Assembly (NCBI GenBank): GCA_020633335.1
Contig: JACKDU010000015.1
Location: 100,333-164,332 of the forward strand
Reading direction: 5' to 3'
DNA: 64,000 nucleotides
Origin: Myxococcales bacterium
GTDB lineage: Bacteria > Myxococcota_A > Polyangia > Nannocystales > Nannocystaceae
Part shown: positions 15,634 to 25,430 of the stretch, piece by piece
How positions within the stretch are numbered: the first letter of the stretch is position 1
How the letters are laid out: every line of letters starts with the position of its first letter
Made by a program: the position numbers and the translations under genes
Notes under the pieces: model-generated
Database searches by the model: none
Told to the model about the DNA's origin: nothing
Seen by the model: the letters and a program-made list of their open reading frames with translations, nothing else

Positions 15634-17181
15634 TCAGGCGGGGCTCGGCGAGGATACGGGGGCGGCCGGAGGAGCGCAAGCCGGCAGATCGATGACAAAG
15701 GCGGTGCCACCGGGCCCCGAGCGCTCGACCGAGATGACCCCCTCGTGGTCCGAGACGATCTGCTGGACGATCGCCAGGCCGAGGCCGGTACCCTGGGCCT
15801 TGCGGGTGTAGAAGGCCTCGAAGATCCGCTCGTGCTCGCCGCCCTCGATGCCCGGGCCGTTGTCGGCGACGGTGATCCGTACGCGATCGCCGACGACCTC
15901 GAGGCTGACGGTGACGGTCGGCGTCCGCGGCTCATCGAGCTCGGCCAGCGCCTCCTTGGCGTTGCGGACGAGGTTGAGGAGGGCCTGCCGGAGCTGGCCA
16001 GCGTCGCCGACCACGGTCACCGCCCCCTCGGGGAGCCGCTGGTGGACCTCGATCCCGGCCTGGACCAGCTCCTCGTCGACGAACTCGAGGAGGCTGCGGA
16101 GCTCGGCCGCGAGGTCGAAGGGCTGGAGATCGGGCTTCTGCCGGCGGGCGAAGGCGAGGTAGTCCTCGGTGATCGCCGCCAGGCGATCGACCTCGCGGGT
16201 GATCCGCGCGAGGAGCTGGCGGGCCTCGGGGCTCGCGTCGCCGAGCTCGTCCTCGAGGAGCTCGGCGTTGAGGGCGACCGACGAGAGCGGGTTGCGGATC
16301 TCGTGGGTGACCTGGGCGGCGAGGCGGCCCACCGCCGCCAGCCGCTCGCCGCGGATCAGCCGGCGCTCGCGCTCCTGGAGGGCCTCGGCCATCTGGTTGA
16401 ACTCGCGGGCGAGCTGGTTGACCTCGTCGCCGGCGCGGCCGAGCTCGATCCGTTGCCCCCACTCGCCGCGGCCGAGGCGGCGGACGCTGGCCGCGAGCTC
16501 GCGGAGCGGGACCAGGGTCCAGATCACCCCGAGGGTCGCCGCGAGCGCGATCAGCGAGGCGACGAGGGTGAGGATGATGGTGAGGCGCTCGGTATCGCGC
16601 TCGGCCCTGCGGACCTGATCGCTGAGCTCGCGGATCCCGCGGGCGACCTGGGCCTCGAGGGCGAGGAAGAGCCGGTTCACCTCGTTCTGGGCCCGGATGT
16701 CGCCGAGGACCTCGGCCGCCGGCCGCTCCTCGTCGACGGCGCACGCGGCCTCGAGGCGCGAGATCGCCTCGTGGAGGCGGCGGACGTCCGCGAGCGCCTC
16801 CTCCCCGCCCAGGCGATCGGGGTTGGCGAGCGCGTCGTCGACCACCTGGCGGGCCTCCTGGACCAGCCGCGCGCGCTCGGCGAGGGCCTCGGCGACGATC
16901 GCCTCGTCGCTCGGGGTGAGGGCCTGGGGCTCGCCCCGGCGCGCGCGGCTGACCTCGACCCGGACGTAGATCCGGATCGCCTGGATATGGGCCTCGGTGA
17001 CCCGGGCGTTGAAGACGACGTGGACCGCGGTGAGGAGATCGAAGCTCGCCTGGAGGGCGCGGACCTGCCCGAGGATCGCCCACGAGGACGCCCCCGTGGC
17101 GATCAGGACGAGCATCACCAGCGCGACGATGCGGGCCGCGAGGCTCTGGCTGAGGCGCAGGGGCGGGCGATCGTCGGCCAC
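15634..17181 (-). CDS. Membrane sensor histidine kinase
   Basis: 515 residues. Two membrane helices (about 17-37 and 201-223) bracket a periplasmic helical sensor of about 165 residues. A HAMP domain follows (224-276), then the dimerisation/phosphoacceptor segment VTHEIRNPLSSVALNAELL with His293, the N-box NLVRNAKEAL, DNGPGI, and the G-box GTGLGLAIV. All kinase motifs are present. No response regulator gene is adjacent, so its partner is elsewhere. The lipoprotein downstream may be part of its sensing or output (inference). Confidence 0.93.
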   Translation of the reverse strand: MADDRPPLRLSQSLAARIVALVMLVLIATGASSWAILGQVRALQASFDLLTAVHVVFNARVTEAHIQAIRIYVRVEVSRARRGEPQALTPSDEAIVAEALAERARLVQEARQVVDDALANPDRLGGEEALADVRRLHEAISRLEAACAVDEERPAAEVLGDIRAQNEVNRLFLALEAQVARGIRELSDQVRRAERDTERLTIILTLVASLIALAATLGVIWTLVPLRELAASVRRLGRGEWGQRIELGRAGDEVNQLAREFNQMAEALQERERRLIRGERLAAVGRLAAQVTHEIRNPLSSVALNAELLEDELGDASPEARQLLARITREVDRLAAITEDYLAFARRQKPDLQPFDLAAELRSLLEFVDEELVQAGIEVHQRLPEGAVTVVGDAGQLRQALLNLVRNAKEALAELDEPRTPTVTVSLEVVGDRVRITVADNGPGIEGGEHERIFEAFYTRKAQGTGLGLAIVQQIVSDHEGVISVERSGPGGTAFVIDLPACAPPAAPVSSPSPA

Positions 17182-17357
17182 CGGGGCGCACTCTAGTGCG
17201 CGCGCGGGCGATTGTCGCCGACTATCGCGGACGCTCGCGCGGACGCGCCGTCCCAGGCGACGCCGATGCAGGCCCGGGCGGGGGCTGAGGCGGCGATCGG
17301 GGCCGCGGGGCCCCTTCCCTCGCGGCGCGTCCCGTGCGAGTGTTGAGGCGCGCCGCC

Positions 17358-18464
17358 ATGCCGATGCTCAGCTCCCGTCTTCGTTCCTCCGCGCTCGCCG
17401 GCCTCACGGCCGCGGTGATGACCTCCGGGGCCCTGGTCCCGGTCTCCAGCGCCCAGGCCGCGCCGACCTTCGGCGCGCTCGCGGCCTACACCGCCGCGGG
17501 GGAGGGCTCGGTCCTCGACCTCGAGGGCGACGACGACGCGAAGGCGAGCGCCCTCACCCGCGCGCTGCGGACCAGCTTCGCGGCCCGCGGCGTCGGCGGC
17601 GGCAAGGAGATGTCGGCGATCGAGCTCAAGCTGACGATGGGCTGCGACGACCCGCCGGCCGCCGCCTGCATGGCCGAGGGCGGCAAGACCCTCGGGGTCA
17701 AGAACATGGTCTACGGCTCGCTCAAGAAGGCGGGCGCCGGCTACACCGTCGAGCTCACCCTCCTCGACGTCGACGGGGCGACGGTCAAGGAGACCCTGAG
17801 CGCGCCGCTCAGCGCCGACGCGCTCGAGGGCGGCGTGATCGATCAGACCGCCAAGGACCTCGTCGATCAGATGCTCGGGGTCCAGGAGGCCTCGCCCGAG
17901 CCGACCGAGCCGACCCCGGTGGTCGCGCCGCCGCCCGAGGAGGAGCCCGAGGAGAGCGGGAGCCGCCTGGTCTGGGGCAAGCACGACGCCGCCAAGTGGA
18001 AGAAGATCGGCCTCTACACCTCGGCCGGCCTGATGGTCGCCTCGCTCGGCACCGCGGTCGTCACCTCGCTGATGGTCCGCCGGGGCGGCCCGATCTACAA
18101 CGACCTGATCGACGCCGCCAACGCGAGCCTCGAGGACGACAAGAAGGCCAACGACATCAACCCCAACACCGGCGAGGATCTCTGCTCGATCGCCCGCACC
18201 GAGCCCCCCGGCGAGCCCGGCACGGTGACCAACGCCTCGGTCGCCAAGGTGTGCAAGAAGGGCGACACCTTCGCCAAGATCGCGACGATCACCTGGGTGA
18301 CCACCGGCGTCTTCGCGGCCTCGACGATCGCCTTCACCACGCTCCTCTTCGTCCACAAGGAGAAGAACGAGACGATGGCCCGCCTCCAGCGGCGGGGGAC
18401 GACCCTCGGGGTCGCGCCGCTGCGCGGCGGCGGGGCGATGGTCGGCGGCTCGTTCCGCTTCTAG
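17358..18464 (+). CDS. Exported protein with TolB-N/FlgO-like domain and two membrane helices
   Basis: 368 residues from the ATG at 17358 (a GTG at 17334 is possible). Signal peptide ends near AQAAPTFG. Residues about 35-180 look like the small alpha/beta domain seen in TolB N-terminus/FlgO-like proteins (a search segment then GVKNMVYGSLKKAGAGYTVELTLLDV). A Pro/Glu-rich linker follows, then two hydrophobic helices (near 215-240 and 310-340) with a polar stretch between. It is divergent from the sensor kinase, sharing a 176-base upstream region. Likely an envelope protein; the domain match is by eye only. Confidence 0.75.
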   Translation: MPMLSSRLRSSALAGLTAAVMTSGALVPVSSAQAAPTFGALAAYTAAGEGSVLDLEGDDDAKASALTRALRTSFAARGVGGGKEMSAIELKLTMGCDDPPAAACMAEGGKTLGVKNMVYGSLKKAGAGYTVELTLLDVDGATVKETLSAPLSADALEGGVIDQTAKDLVDQMLGVQEASPEPTEPTPVVAPPPEEEPEESGSRLVWGKHDAAKWKKIGLYTSAGLMVASLGTAVVTSLMVRRGGPIYNDLIDAANASLEDDKKANDINPNTGEDLCSIARTEPPGEPGTVTNASVAKVCKKGDTFAKIATITWVTTGVFAASTIAFTTLLFVHKEKNETMARLQRRGTTLGVAPLRGGGAMVGGSFRF

Positions 18465-18552
18465 CCCCGCGCTTGATCTCGCCGCCGCTGGCGTTGTCGG
18501 CGACCGCCTGGCCGGCGACGACGAACCCGGCGCGAGGATGATCGGTAGCGCT

Positions 18553-20142
18553 TCACTCCGCGCACATGCGGAGGACGAACATGTCGTTGGCGCCCGCGTG
18601 CTCCTGGCCAAAGAGGCTCCCGGGCGTCGTGCCGACGGCGTAGAGGTTGCCGGCGGCGTCGCTGGTCGCGCCGCTCAGGTTCTCGATGTCGGTCGTGCCG
18701 AATTGCGTGGACCAGAGCTCGACGCCGAAGGCGTCGTAGCGGCCGATGTACGCGTCGATGAGGCCGATGATCGGGTGCCCGCCGAACGCCCCGCGGGTCG
18801 AGCCGACGACCCAGAAGCCGCCGTCGCCGGTGGCCGCGACGCCGTAGACGAAGTCGTCGTCGTCGGTGCCCAGCTGCCGGGTCCACTCCCAGGTCCCGTC
18901 GGCGGTGAATTTGCTGACGAAGACGTCGAGGCCGCCGAGGGCGGGGTTGCCGTCGAGGAAGCCGGAGGTGCTGCCGGCGACGAAGATGTCGCCGTTGGCG
19001 TCGAGGGCGAGGTCGTAGGCCGAATCGTTCTTGGGGCTGCCGATCTGGCGGAGCCAGAGCACTTCACCGTCGGTGTCGAGCTTGGCGACGAAGCTGTCGC
19101 CGCTCCCGTACCACTTGCCGGAGAGCGGCCCGTCGGTCGTCCCGACGATGACGATGTTGTCGTCCGCGTCGATCGCCGCGGCGCCCACGCCGACCGACGC
19201 GCCGTTGCTGTCGGCCTCGCTGGTGCCGTAGAGCCTGGTCCACACCTTCTTCCCGTCGGGATCGAACTTGGTGAGGAAGACGTCGGAGCTCCCCGCCGAG
19301 GTGTTGCCGTCGAGATCGCCGCCCGTGCTCCCGGTGAGGTAGACGTTGTCGAGCGAGTCGACGACGACGCCGTTGGGGCTGTCGCCAGCCGTGGAGCCGT
19401 ACTGATACGTCCAGAGGAGCGTCCCGTCGGCGTCGAATTTGCTGAGGAAGGCGTCCCGGACCGTGCCTGCCTGCTCGAAGCCGTCGAAGGCCCCCTCCGT
19501 GGAGCCCGCGAGGTAGATCGCGCCGCTGCTGTCCGTCGCCAGCGCCGCGGCGTTGTCGTCCTCCAAGGTGCCGACGGTGCGGGTCCACACCCTGGTGCCG
19601 TCGGGGGCGAACTTCGTGACATAGGCGTCGGACCCGCCGACCACCCAGTTGCCGTCGATGAACCAGTTGGTCGCGCCGGCGACGTAGACGTTGGCGGCGG
19701 CGTCGATGTGGATCGCCCGGCCGGTGTCGAAGCCTTGACCGCCGAGCTCGTGCAACCAGTCCTCGCACGCGGCGCAGCCGCTGACGTCGAGGGTGCAGGC
19801 GTCCGTGCAGGCGAGCGCGCCGCCGTCGACGAAGCCCGCGGACGCGCAGGTGTGCGACCCGAGGTCGGCGCCGTCGCAGGCCTCCTCGCCCTGGCGTACG
19901 CCGTCACCGCACGCGGGCTCGCCGGCGTCGGTCGTCGCGGCCGTGTCGCTGGTCTCGGCGGAGTCGGCGGTCGTCGCTTCGGTGGGGTCGGTGGCGCTCG
20001 ACGACTCGGTCCCCGCGACGTCGCCGGTGTCGGTGCCGACGTCGGCGTCGGTGTTCGAGCCTTGACCCGCCAGCCCGCCAGCGCAGGCGCTGAGGGCCAG
20101 CGTGACGAGCGAGCACGCCCAAGAATTCCATGACGGGGACAT
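18553..20142 (-). CDS. Lipoprotein with beta-propeller (SBBP-type) repeats
   Basis: 529 residues. Signal peptide and lipobox near ALSAC (Cys20), a Thr/Asp/Ser/Ala linker to about 75, a Cys-rich myxobacterial module (CGDGVRQGEEACDG ... CTDACTLDVSGC), then seven or so repeats of about 58 residues with signatures such as DAYVTKFAPDGTRVWTR and DVFLTKFDPDGKKVWTR joined by GDIFVAGSTSG-type segments. This is the SBBP beta-propeller repeat. It probably sits on the cell surface and binds ligand or protein; function unknown. Codon choice is slightly less biased than in neighbours. Confidence 0.85.
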   Translation of the reverse strand: MSPSWNSWACSLVTLALSACAGGLAGQGSNTDADVGTDTGDVAGTESSSATDPTEATTADSAETSDTAATTDAGEPACGDGVRQGEEACDGADLGSHTCASAGFVDGGALACTDACTLDVSGCAACEDWLHELGGQGFDTGRAIHIDAAANVYVAGATNWFIDGNWVVGGSDAYVTKFAPDGTRVWTRTVGTLEDDNAAALATDSSGAIYLAGSTEGAFDGFEQAGTVRDAFLSKFDADGTLLWTYQYGSTAGDSPNGVVVDSLDNVYLTGSTGGDLDGNTSAGSSDVFLTKFDPDGKKVWTRLYGTSEADSNGASVGVGAAAIDADDNIVIVGTTDGPLSGKWYGSGDSFVAKLDTDGEVLWLRQIGSPKNDSAYDLALDANGDIFVAGSTSGFLDGNPALGGLDVFVSKFTADGTWEWTRQLGTDDDDFVYGVAATGDGGFWVVGSTRGAFGGHPIIGLIDAYIGRYDAFGVELWSTQFGTTDIENLSGATSDAAGNLYAVGTTPGSLFGQEHAGANDMFVLRMCAE

Positions 20143-20303
20143 CGTTCTCTCCTCTCGAGCGGGCGACGGGGCGAGCGCGCCGTGAGGGCGGCTCTCGTCA
20201 CCTCCTGTGCGAGAGGTAGAGCGGGCGCCGCGATCAATTCACGCGGCGGCGAAGATTCGCCGGACGACGCCTCCGGGCGACGCAGCCGGGCGCGGCCGCG
20301 GCC

Positions 20304-21968
20304 TCAGGGCACGTAGCCGGTGCGGGTCGGCGTCCCGCGGCCGGTCGCCCAGAGCATGCAATTGGTCGACGCGCCCGGGAGCTCCCAGATCTGGACCCCG
20401 CCCTCACCGCCGCCGAGGGCGTCCTTGAGCGAGATCACCAGCTCGGGCTGGCCGTCGCCGTCGAGATCGGCGACCGAGGGCGCGGCCATCGATCCGCGGT
20501 GGGCGAGCTCGACCTTGTGGAGCTCGTTGCCGCCGGCGTCGAGGATGATCAGGTGGGCCGGGGTCCCCGGCGCCTTGGGCTCGCCGCCGCTGTAGGTCGC
20601 AAAGAGGATCTCGGGCGAGCCGTCGCCGTTGAGGTCGACGATCAGCGCCTCGCTCGCGCCGACGTAGGGCGAGGCCTGGCCGTAGGCGTAGACCCACATC
20701 ACCTCGCCGGTCGAGCGGTAGGCCCGGAGCTTGCCGTCGTAGGCCGGGATCACGATCTCGAGGCCGGGGTCGCCGTCGAGGTCGCCGACCGCCGGCGCCG
20801 GGTAGTTGGGGACGATGTTGGCCCCGAGCTCGCCGTCGTAGACCAGCGGCGGGTCCGAGTCCTTGGGCCACTCCCAACCGGCGGGGCGGGTCATGTCGGC
20901 GTTCAACACCCAGACGGAGATGCCCTGGTTGTCGGTCGACTCCGAGCTCTCGTGGTCGCCGCCGAGGACGACCTCGTGCTCGCCGTCGCCGTCGATGTCG
21001 GCGATCACGGGCGGCGAGTAGGTGAACTCCGAGCGGTCGCCCGTCCCCCACCCCTGCATCGCCAGGGCGAGGTCGTGGTAGGCGTCGACGCCGGTCACCC
21101 AGGCGTCGGCGAAGCCCGGCGCGGTCGTGAAGTTGGCGCCGTCGCCCGACCAGATCCCGAAGCCGATCGCGTCGTAGGTCGAGACCACGTCCATCACCCC
21201 GTCGCCGTCGAGATCGCCGGCGCCGATGTTCTGGTTGAAGCCGCCGTAGTCGATGCAGTCGCCCGCGGGGGCCTTGCAGTCGCCCACCTGCGGCCAGCCG
21301 GGGGCGGTGGTCCCGTCGAGCTTGAAGACGTTGGTCGCCGGGCCGTCCGCTTGCTTGGTGATCAGGATCTCGCCGCGGCCGTCGCCGTCGACGTCGGCGA
21401 CCGCGATCGACCGGACCTCGACGCCGCCGTAGGCCTGCGGCCAGCCCGGGAGGAGCTCGCCGAGGTGATCGTAGACGGCGACGTTGTAGCCGTTGTCGTC
21501 GGGGTGAGCGGCGACCGCGATCTCCATGTCGCCGTCGCCGTCGAGGTCGGCGACCGCCGCCGACGGCCACATCCGCACGCCCCCGTGCTCCGGCGAATTT
21601 GAGGCGCTCGACGCCCAGGCGGTCTGCCAGCGGAGCTCGCCCGTCGAGTCGTAGACGTAGAGGACCGAGTGGCGGGGGGCGACGATCTCGAGCTCGCCGT
21701 CGCCGTCGAGGTCGACGAGCGCCGGCGAGGCCAGCCAGTTCTCGTCCCACGAGCCGGCGAGGGTGCGGCGGAGCTGCGGCGCCTGGACCGGGCCGCTGCC
21801 GCCGTCGGCCGCGGCCGCGCAGGACGCCGGCGGCGGCTCGATCGGATCGCTGGTCTCGGCCGCGGTCTCGCCCCCGTCACCGCGGCCGCCGTGGCAGCCG
21901 ACGACGAGCCCGAGGGCGAGCGGGAGGGCGAGCGGCGCGAGGGCGCGGGCGAGGCTGGGCGTCGGCAT
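20304..21968 (-). CDS. Lipoprotein with FG-GAP/VCBS repeats (integrin-like propeller)
   Basis: 554 residues from the ATG at 21968. Signal peptide and lipobox LVVGC, a short linker, then at least eight repeats with the calcium loop DxDGDG: DLDGDGELEIV, DLDGDGDMEIAV, DVDGDGRGEILI, DLDGDGVMDVVS, DIDGDGEHEVVLGG, DLNGDGSPEILFA, DLDGDGQPELVIS. These loops bind calcium in the FG-GAP propeller family. The protein is expected on the outer surface. It is in the same direction as the next lipoprotein gene upstream (22198-23205), 229 bases away, with a copy of the dispersed repeat between. Confidence 0.87.
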   Translation of the reverse strand: MPTPSLARALAPLALPLALGLVVGCHGGRGDGGETAAETSDPIEPPPASCAAAADGGSGPVQAPQLRRTLAGSWDENWLASPALVDLDGDGELEIVAPRHSVLYVYDSTGELRWQTAWASSASNSPEHGGVRMWPSAAVADLDGDGDMEIAVAAHPDDNGYNVAVYDHLGELLPGWPQAYGGVEVRSIAVADVDGDGRGEILITKQADGPATNVFKLDGTTAPGWPQVGDCKAPAGDCIDYGGFNQNIGAGDLDGDGVMDVVSTYDAIGFGIWSGDGANFTTAPGFADAWVTGVDAYHDLALAMQGWGTGDRSEFTYSPPVIADIDGDGEHEVVLGGDHESSESTDNQGISVWVLNADMTRPAGWEWPKDSDPPLVYDGELGANIVPNYPAPAVGDLDGDPGLEIVIPAYDGKLRAYRSTGEVMWVYAYGQASPYVGASEALIVDLNGDGSPEILFATYSGGEPKAPGTPAHLIILDAGGNELHKVELAHRGSMAAPSVADLDGDGQPELVISLKDALGGGEGGVQIWELPGASTNCMLWATGRGTPTRTGYVP

Positions 21969-22012
21969 GGTGCGAGGATCGGCGGCGAGCGGCGCGGCGG
22001 CAAGGGATAACA

Positions 22013-22026
22013 TGTCCCAAGGGACA
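22013..22026 (-). repeat. Dispersed inverted repeat, copy 4 (upstream of FG-GAP lipoprotein)
   Basis: Perfect TGTCC-CTTG-GGACA on the minus strand followed by TGTTA. It lies 45 bases upstream of the ATG at 21968, in promoter position for that gene. Confidence 0.65.
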
Positions 22027-22197
22027 TATCATCGTTGCGGCGGTTCGGCGCGGACCCGCCCGCGGGCGCGCACGCGCGCACGCCAGGCCGCCGAGCCGAC
22101 GGCGCGGCCTCGCGCGAGGAGCGCGGGAGCCCGTACAATGGGCCCATGCGCAGCGTCGACCGGGCCCTTCGCCCCCTGCCCGATATGAGGGCCCGGG

Positions 22198-23205
22198 TCA
22201 GAGGGCCGTCCCGAACGCGAAGATCCTGAAGTTGGCGGGCCACTGGTACTCCGAGACCAGATCGACCCAGTCGTAGGGCTCCGCCGCGGCGTTGCTCCAG
22301 AAGTCGACCTTGGGGACCGGGTCGCCGAGGCAGCCGGAGATGCAGAGCTTCAGCCCGGCGTCGATGTCGGCCTCGAGCGAGACGGCGACCACCAGCGATT
22401 GGCCCTCCGTGAGGATGATCGGCGGATCGAGCTCGGGTTCGAGGATCCGGAACTGGACCTCGTCGAAGCTCTCCTCGACGGGGATCGACACGAACGAGGT
22501 CGCCTCGATCGACGGGTTCGGCGGCGGGGTGTCGCCCTCGATCACGAAGATCTCCGCGTGGTGCGCGTAGGTGTTCACGCAATGGACGCTCGGCTTGCTC
22601 ACCAGCGTGTACTGCACGTGCGAGACCTCGAAGGGGTACGTCTCCGGCGTGAGCACGGTGGACGCCAGGTGGCCCGCCTCCTGGGGGAGCGAGGGCGCCA
22701 CCTCCGCGAGTAGCGGACAGGACTTCGTGCTCTTGAGCATGACGAGCTCGTCGCCGCCCCCTGTCGTGTCGCCCCCTGTCGTGTCGCCCCCGCTCGTGTC
22801 GCCCCCGCTCGTGTCGCCCCCGCTCGTCCCCGTGGTGCTTGAGCTCGTGGTGCTCGTGCTCTCCCCGTCGCTGTCGAGGCCGGTGGTCGACGGGTCGCCG
22901 GTCGTGCCAGACGTACCGGAGGTGCCGGTCGTGGACGGCAGGTCGCCGCTGACGTCGCTGGTGACGTCGCCGCTCGTCCCGCTCGTCCCGCTCGTCCCGC
23001 TCGTCCCGCTCGTCCCGGTCGTGGCCGGCGGGTCGCCGCTGACGTCGGAGGCGTCAACGGTGGTCGCGTCGGCCGGCGGGTCGTCGGAGGTGCCTGCCGT
23101 GTCGGTGGCGGTCACATCGGCCGGCGAGTCGTCGCCGCAGCCTGGCACGACGGCGACACAGAGCAGGAGCGAGATGACCGGAGCGAGGGTCCGCGGGGCG
23201 TGCAT
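22198..23205 (-). CDS. Lipoprotein with simple-repeat linker and unknown C-terminal domain
   Basis: 335 residues. Signal peptide and lipobox VVPGC (Cys23). Residues about 25-155 are a long Thr/Ser/Gly/Asp linker with direct repeats (GTS units near 63-77, TSGGD/TTGGD units near 131-150), backed by DNA tandem repeats. The folded C-terminal part (about 155-335) contains hydrophobic strands and three or four cysteines (CPLLAEVAP, HCVNTYAHHAEIF, LCISGC). A related pattern of His near the Cys may bind metal, but I do not recognise a family. Confidence 0.8.
   Translation of the reverse strand: MHAPRTLAPVISLLLCVAVVPGCGDDSPADVTATDTAGTSDDPPADATTVDASDVSGDPPATTGTSGTSGTSGTSGTSGDVTSDVSGDLPSTTGTSGTSGTTGDPSTTGLDSDGESTSTTSSSTTGTSGGDTSGGDTSGGDTTGGDTTGGGDELVMLKSTKSCPLLAEVAPSLPQEAGHLASTVLTPETYPFEVSHVQYTLVSKPSVHCVNTYAHHAEIFVIEGDTPPPNPSIEATSFVSIPVEESFDEVQFRILEPELDPPIILTEGQSLVVAVSLEADIDAGLKLCISGCLGDPVPKVDFWSNAAAEPYDWVDLVSEYQWPANFRIFAFGTAL
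22757..22828. repeat. 15-bp tandem repeats in a lipoprotein linker
   Basis: Units of the form GTGTCGCCCCCGCTC (with CTGTC variants) are repeated about five times and encode the TSGGD/TTGGD linker units. Such repeats can change copy number by slippage. Confidence 0.75.
22973..23017. repeat. Five exact 9-bp tandem repeats (CTCGTCCCG)
   Basis: Five head-to-tail identical units; on the coding strand they encode Gly-Thr-Ser repeats in the lipoprotein linker. Being 9 bp, gain or loss keeps the frame. Confidence 0.85.
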
Positions 23206-23429
23206 ACAGGAGACGTAGATGGACGCGGCGATTCAATTCACCGACGCGGTCGTGACCGGCGCCTCGCTCCGCCGAGGGCACCCGGCCGCTCGCGCCTGCG
23301 AGAATCGCCGGGGCGCCTGCCGGTCGTGACCGGCGTCGCGCCGCGCCCCCGCTCCGGGAGCGCGGGGCCGCGCCCCCGGCCGCCCCCGTGAGGCTTGCTC
23401 GGTCTCTCGGGCGCGTGTGACCATGGGCC

Positions 23430-25430
23430 GTGGAAATCAGGGTAGGACGGCGTCGTGGGGCTCCTCGGTGGACATTTGCGCTCGCGGCCGCGGGCCTGCT
23501 GGCGACAGCGCTCGAGGCCCGCGCTGACGTCGAGGTCGTCCCGACCTTCCACTCGATGAGCGTCCTCTGGGCCCCGCCCGGGGGCTCCGCCGACAAGCCC
23601 GCGAGCGTCCGCTTTCGCCCGCAGGGGAGCATGACCTGGCGCGACGGCCTCCCCCTCTGGTTCGACGGCCGCGACGCCGCGCCGCTCGTCCCGCAGTACC
23701 GCGGCAGCCTGGTCCACCTCGAGCCGGGCACGACCTACGAGATCGAGGTGAGCGCGCCGGGGATCCCGACCGAGATGGTGGTCGGCGCGACCTGGAGCGA
23801 GGCCTTCCCGATCGCCGAGACGATCGAGCTCCCGGCGATGTCGAGCGACACGCTGATCGTCGACAAGTCGGGCTCGCCCGACGGCTACATCCTCTACACC
23901 GGGCCCGGCGACGAGGCCGTCATCGACGTCGGCGGCGCCCTCGATCACAACGTCGAGATCAGCGCCTCCTACGTGATCCTCCGCGGCTTGACGCTGCGAA
24001 ACGCGGCGACCGACGCGATCACGATCACCGACGGTGACGTCCACGACGTCGTGATCGAGCGCTGCGACATCAGCGGCTGGGGCGAGCTCGACGACGACGG
24101 CTTCGGCGTCGACTACGACGCCGCGATCCAGTCGAAGAACCCGCTCCTCGCCCGCCTCATCGTCCAGCGCAACCGGATCCACGACCCCCGCGGCGACACC
24201 AACTCCTGGTGGGAGCCGGTCGAGGGGACCCACCCGGGCGGCCCCCAGGCGACCTCGCTGACCAACACCGCGGGCAACCATGTCTTCCGCTACAACGAGA
24301 TCACCTCGACCGAGGATCGCTACTACAACGACGCGATCGGCGGCGGCGACAACTTCAGCTACGAGGGCTTCCCCAACCGCGACTCGGACATCTACGGCAA
24401 CTACATCGCCCGGAGCTGGGACAACCCGATCGAGGCCGAGGGCGCGAATAACAACGTGCGGATCTGGGGCAACTACATCGAGGACTCCTACACCCCGGTG
24501 TCGATCGCCGCGACCTCGGTGGGGCCGATCTACATCTGGCGCAACGTCACCGGGCGGAGCCGGATCGCCCCGCCGGAGCTGACGACGATGGACGACGATC
24601 CGCGCGGGCGCTTCCTCAAGGCCGGCAACTCCGGCGAGTACCAGGGCGGCCGGGTCTACGTCTTCCACAACACCCTCCTCCAGCCGCCGCCGGAGGGCGG
24701 GATGACGCTGCCGCAGGGCGTCCGCAGCGGGGTCGAGACGACCGCGTCAGACGGCGGCGCCTACAACATCATCGCCCGCAACAACATCTTCCACGTCTTC
24801 GACGACGGCGAGGAGAGCGTCGTCGACGACAGCCCCGGCGTCGGGATCGAGATCAACGACTTCGACTACGACCTCTACAACGGCGCGATCGAGTCGCCGC
24901 TGGCGCAGGAGCAGAGCGGCTTCGTCGGCGAGCCGGTCTACGACCCGGGGAACGCGGCGGGCGAGCACTTCCTCGATCCGTCGAGCCTCGGCTTCGACGC
25001 CGGTCAGGTCCTCGCCAACTTCAACGACGACTTTCAGGGCGCCGGGCCGGACGTCGGCGCCTACGAGGCGGGGCGCGATCCCCTCGAGTTCGGCGTCGAC
25101 GCGTACGAGAGCAGCGGCGGCGAGAGCGACGGGACCACCAGCGGCGGGGGCGAGACCACCGGCGGGGGCGGCTCGAGCACCGGCGCGAGCTCGACCGGCG
25201 CGGGCACCTCGACCGGGGCCTCGGGCGGCTCGGACGGCTCGGGCGGCTCGGGCGGCACAGCCACCGGCGCGACCGCGACCAGCGGCGCCCTCGATCCAGA
25301 CGGCGACTCGGGGTGCGGGTGTCGTGCGCTCGGCGACGCGGACGCGCGGGGCCCCGCGTGGCTCCTCGCCGGGCTCCTCGCGCTCGGTCGCCGGCGCGCG
25401 CGTCGACGCCGCGGCTCAGGCCTGAGCTGA
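23430..25430 (+). CDS. Secreted right-handed beta-helix protein with MYXO-CTERM-like tail
   Basis: 666 residues. Signal peptide (cleavage near ARADVEV, about residue 33), then a region of about 90 residues resembling a fibronectin-like strand domain, then parallel beta-helix coils (about 150-470: YVILRGLTLRNAATDAITITDGDVHDVVIERCDI, VRIWGNYIEDSYTPVSI, NIIARNNIFHVF). Such folds are typical of polysaccharide lyases and glycoside-binding proteins. A Gly/Ser/Thr linker follows and a C-terminal GCGC, hydrophobic helix and Arg-rich end, the sorting signal of myxobacteria. Its last 15 bases overlap the next gene on the opposite strand. Confidence 0.86.
   Translation: MEIRVGRRRGAPRWTFALAAAGLLATALEARADVEVVPTFHSMSVLWAPPGGSADKPASVRFRPQGSMTWRDGLPLWFDGRDAAPLVPQYRGSLVHLEPGTTYEIEVSAPGIPTEMVVGATWSEAFPIAETIELPAMSSDTLIVDKSGSPDGYILYTGPGDEAVIDVGGALDHNVEISASYVILRGLTLRNAATDAITITDGDVHDVVIERCDISGWGELDDDGFGVDYDAAIQSKNPLLARLIVQRNRIHDPRGDTNSWWEPVEGTHPGGPQATSLTNTAGNHVFRYNEITSTEDRYYNDAIGGGDNFSYEGFPNRDSDIYGNYIARSWDNPIEAEGANNNVRIWGNYIEDSYTPVSIAATSVGPIYIWRNVTGRSRIAPPELTTMDDDPRGRFLKAGNSGEYQGGRVYVFHNTLLQPPPEGGMTLPQGVRSGVETTASDGGAYNIIARNNIFHVFDDGEESVVDDSPGVGIEINDFDYDLYNGAIESPLAQEQSGFVGEPVYDPGNAAGEHFLDPSSLGFDAGQVLANFNDDFQGAGPDVGAYEAGRDPLEFGVDAYESSGGESDGTTSGGGETTGGGGSSTGASSTGAGTSTGASGGSDGSGGSGGTATGATATSGALDPDGDSGCGCRALGDADARGPAWLLAGLLALGRRRARRRRGSGLS

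Noticed and set aside
22740..22830. CRISPR-like array
   Set aside because: The units are 9 and 15 bp with no spacers and code for a Thr/Ser/Gly linker; no cas gene is near.
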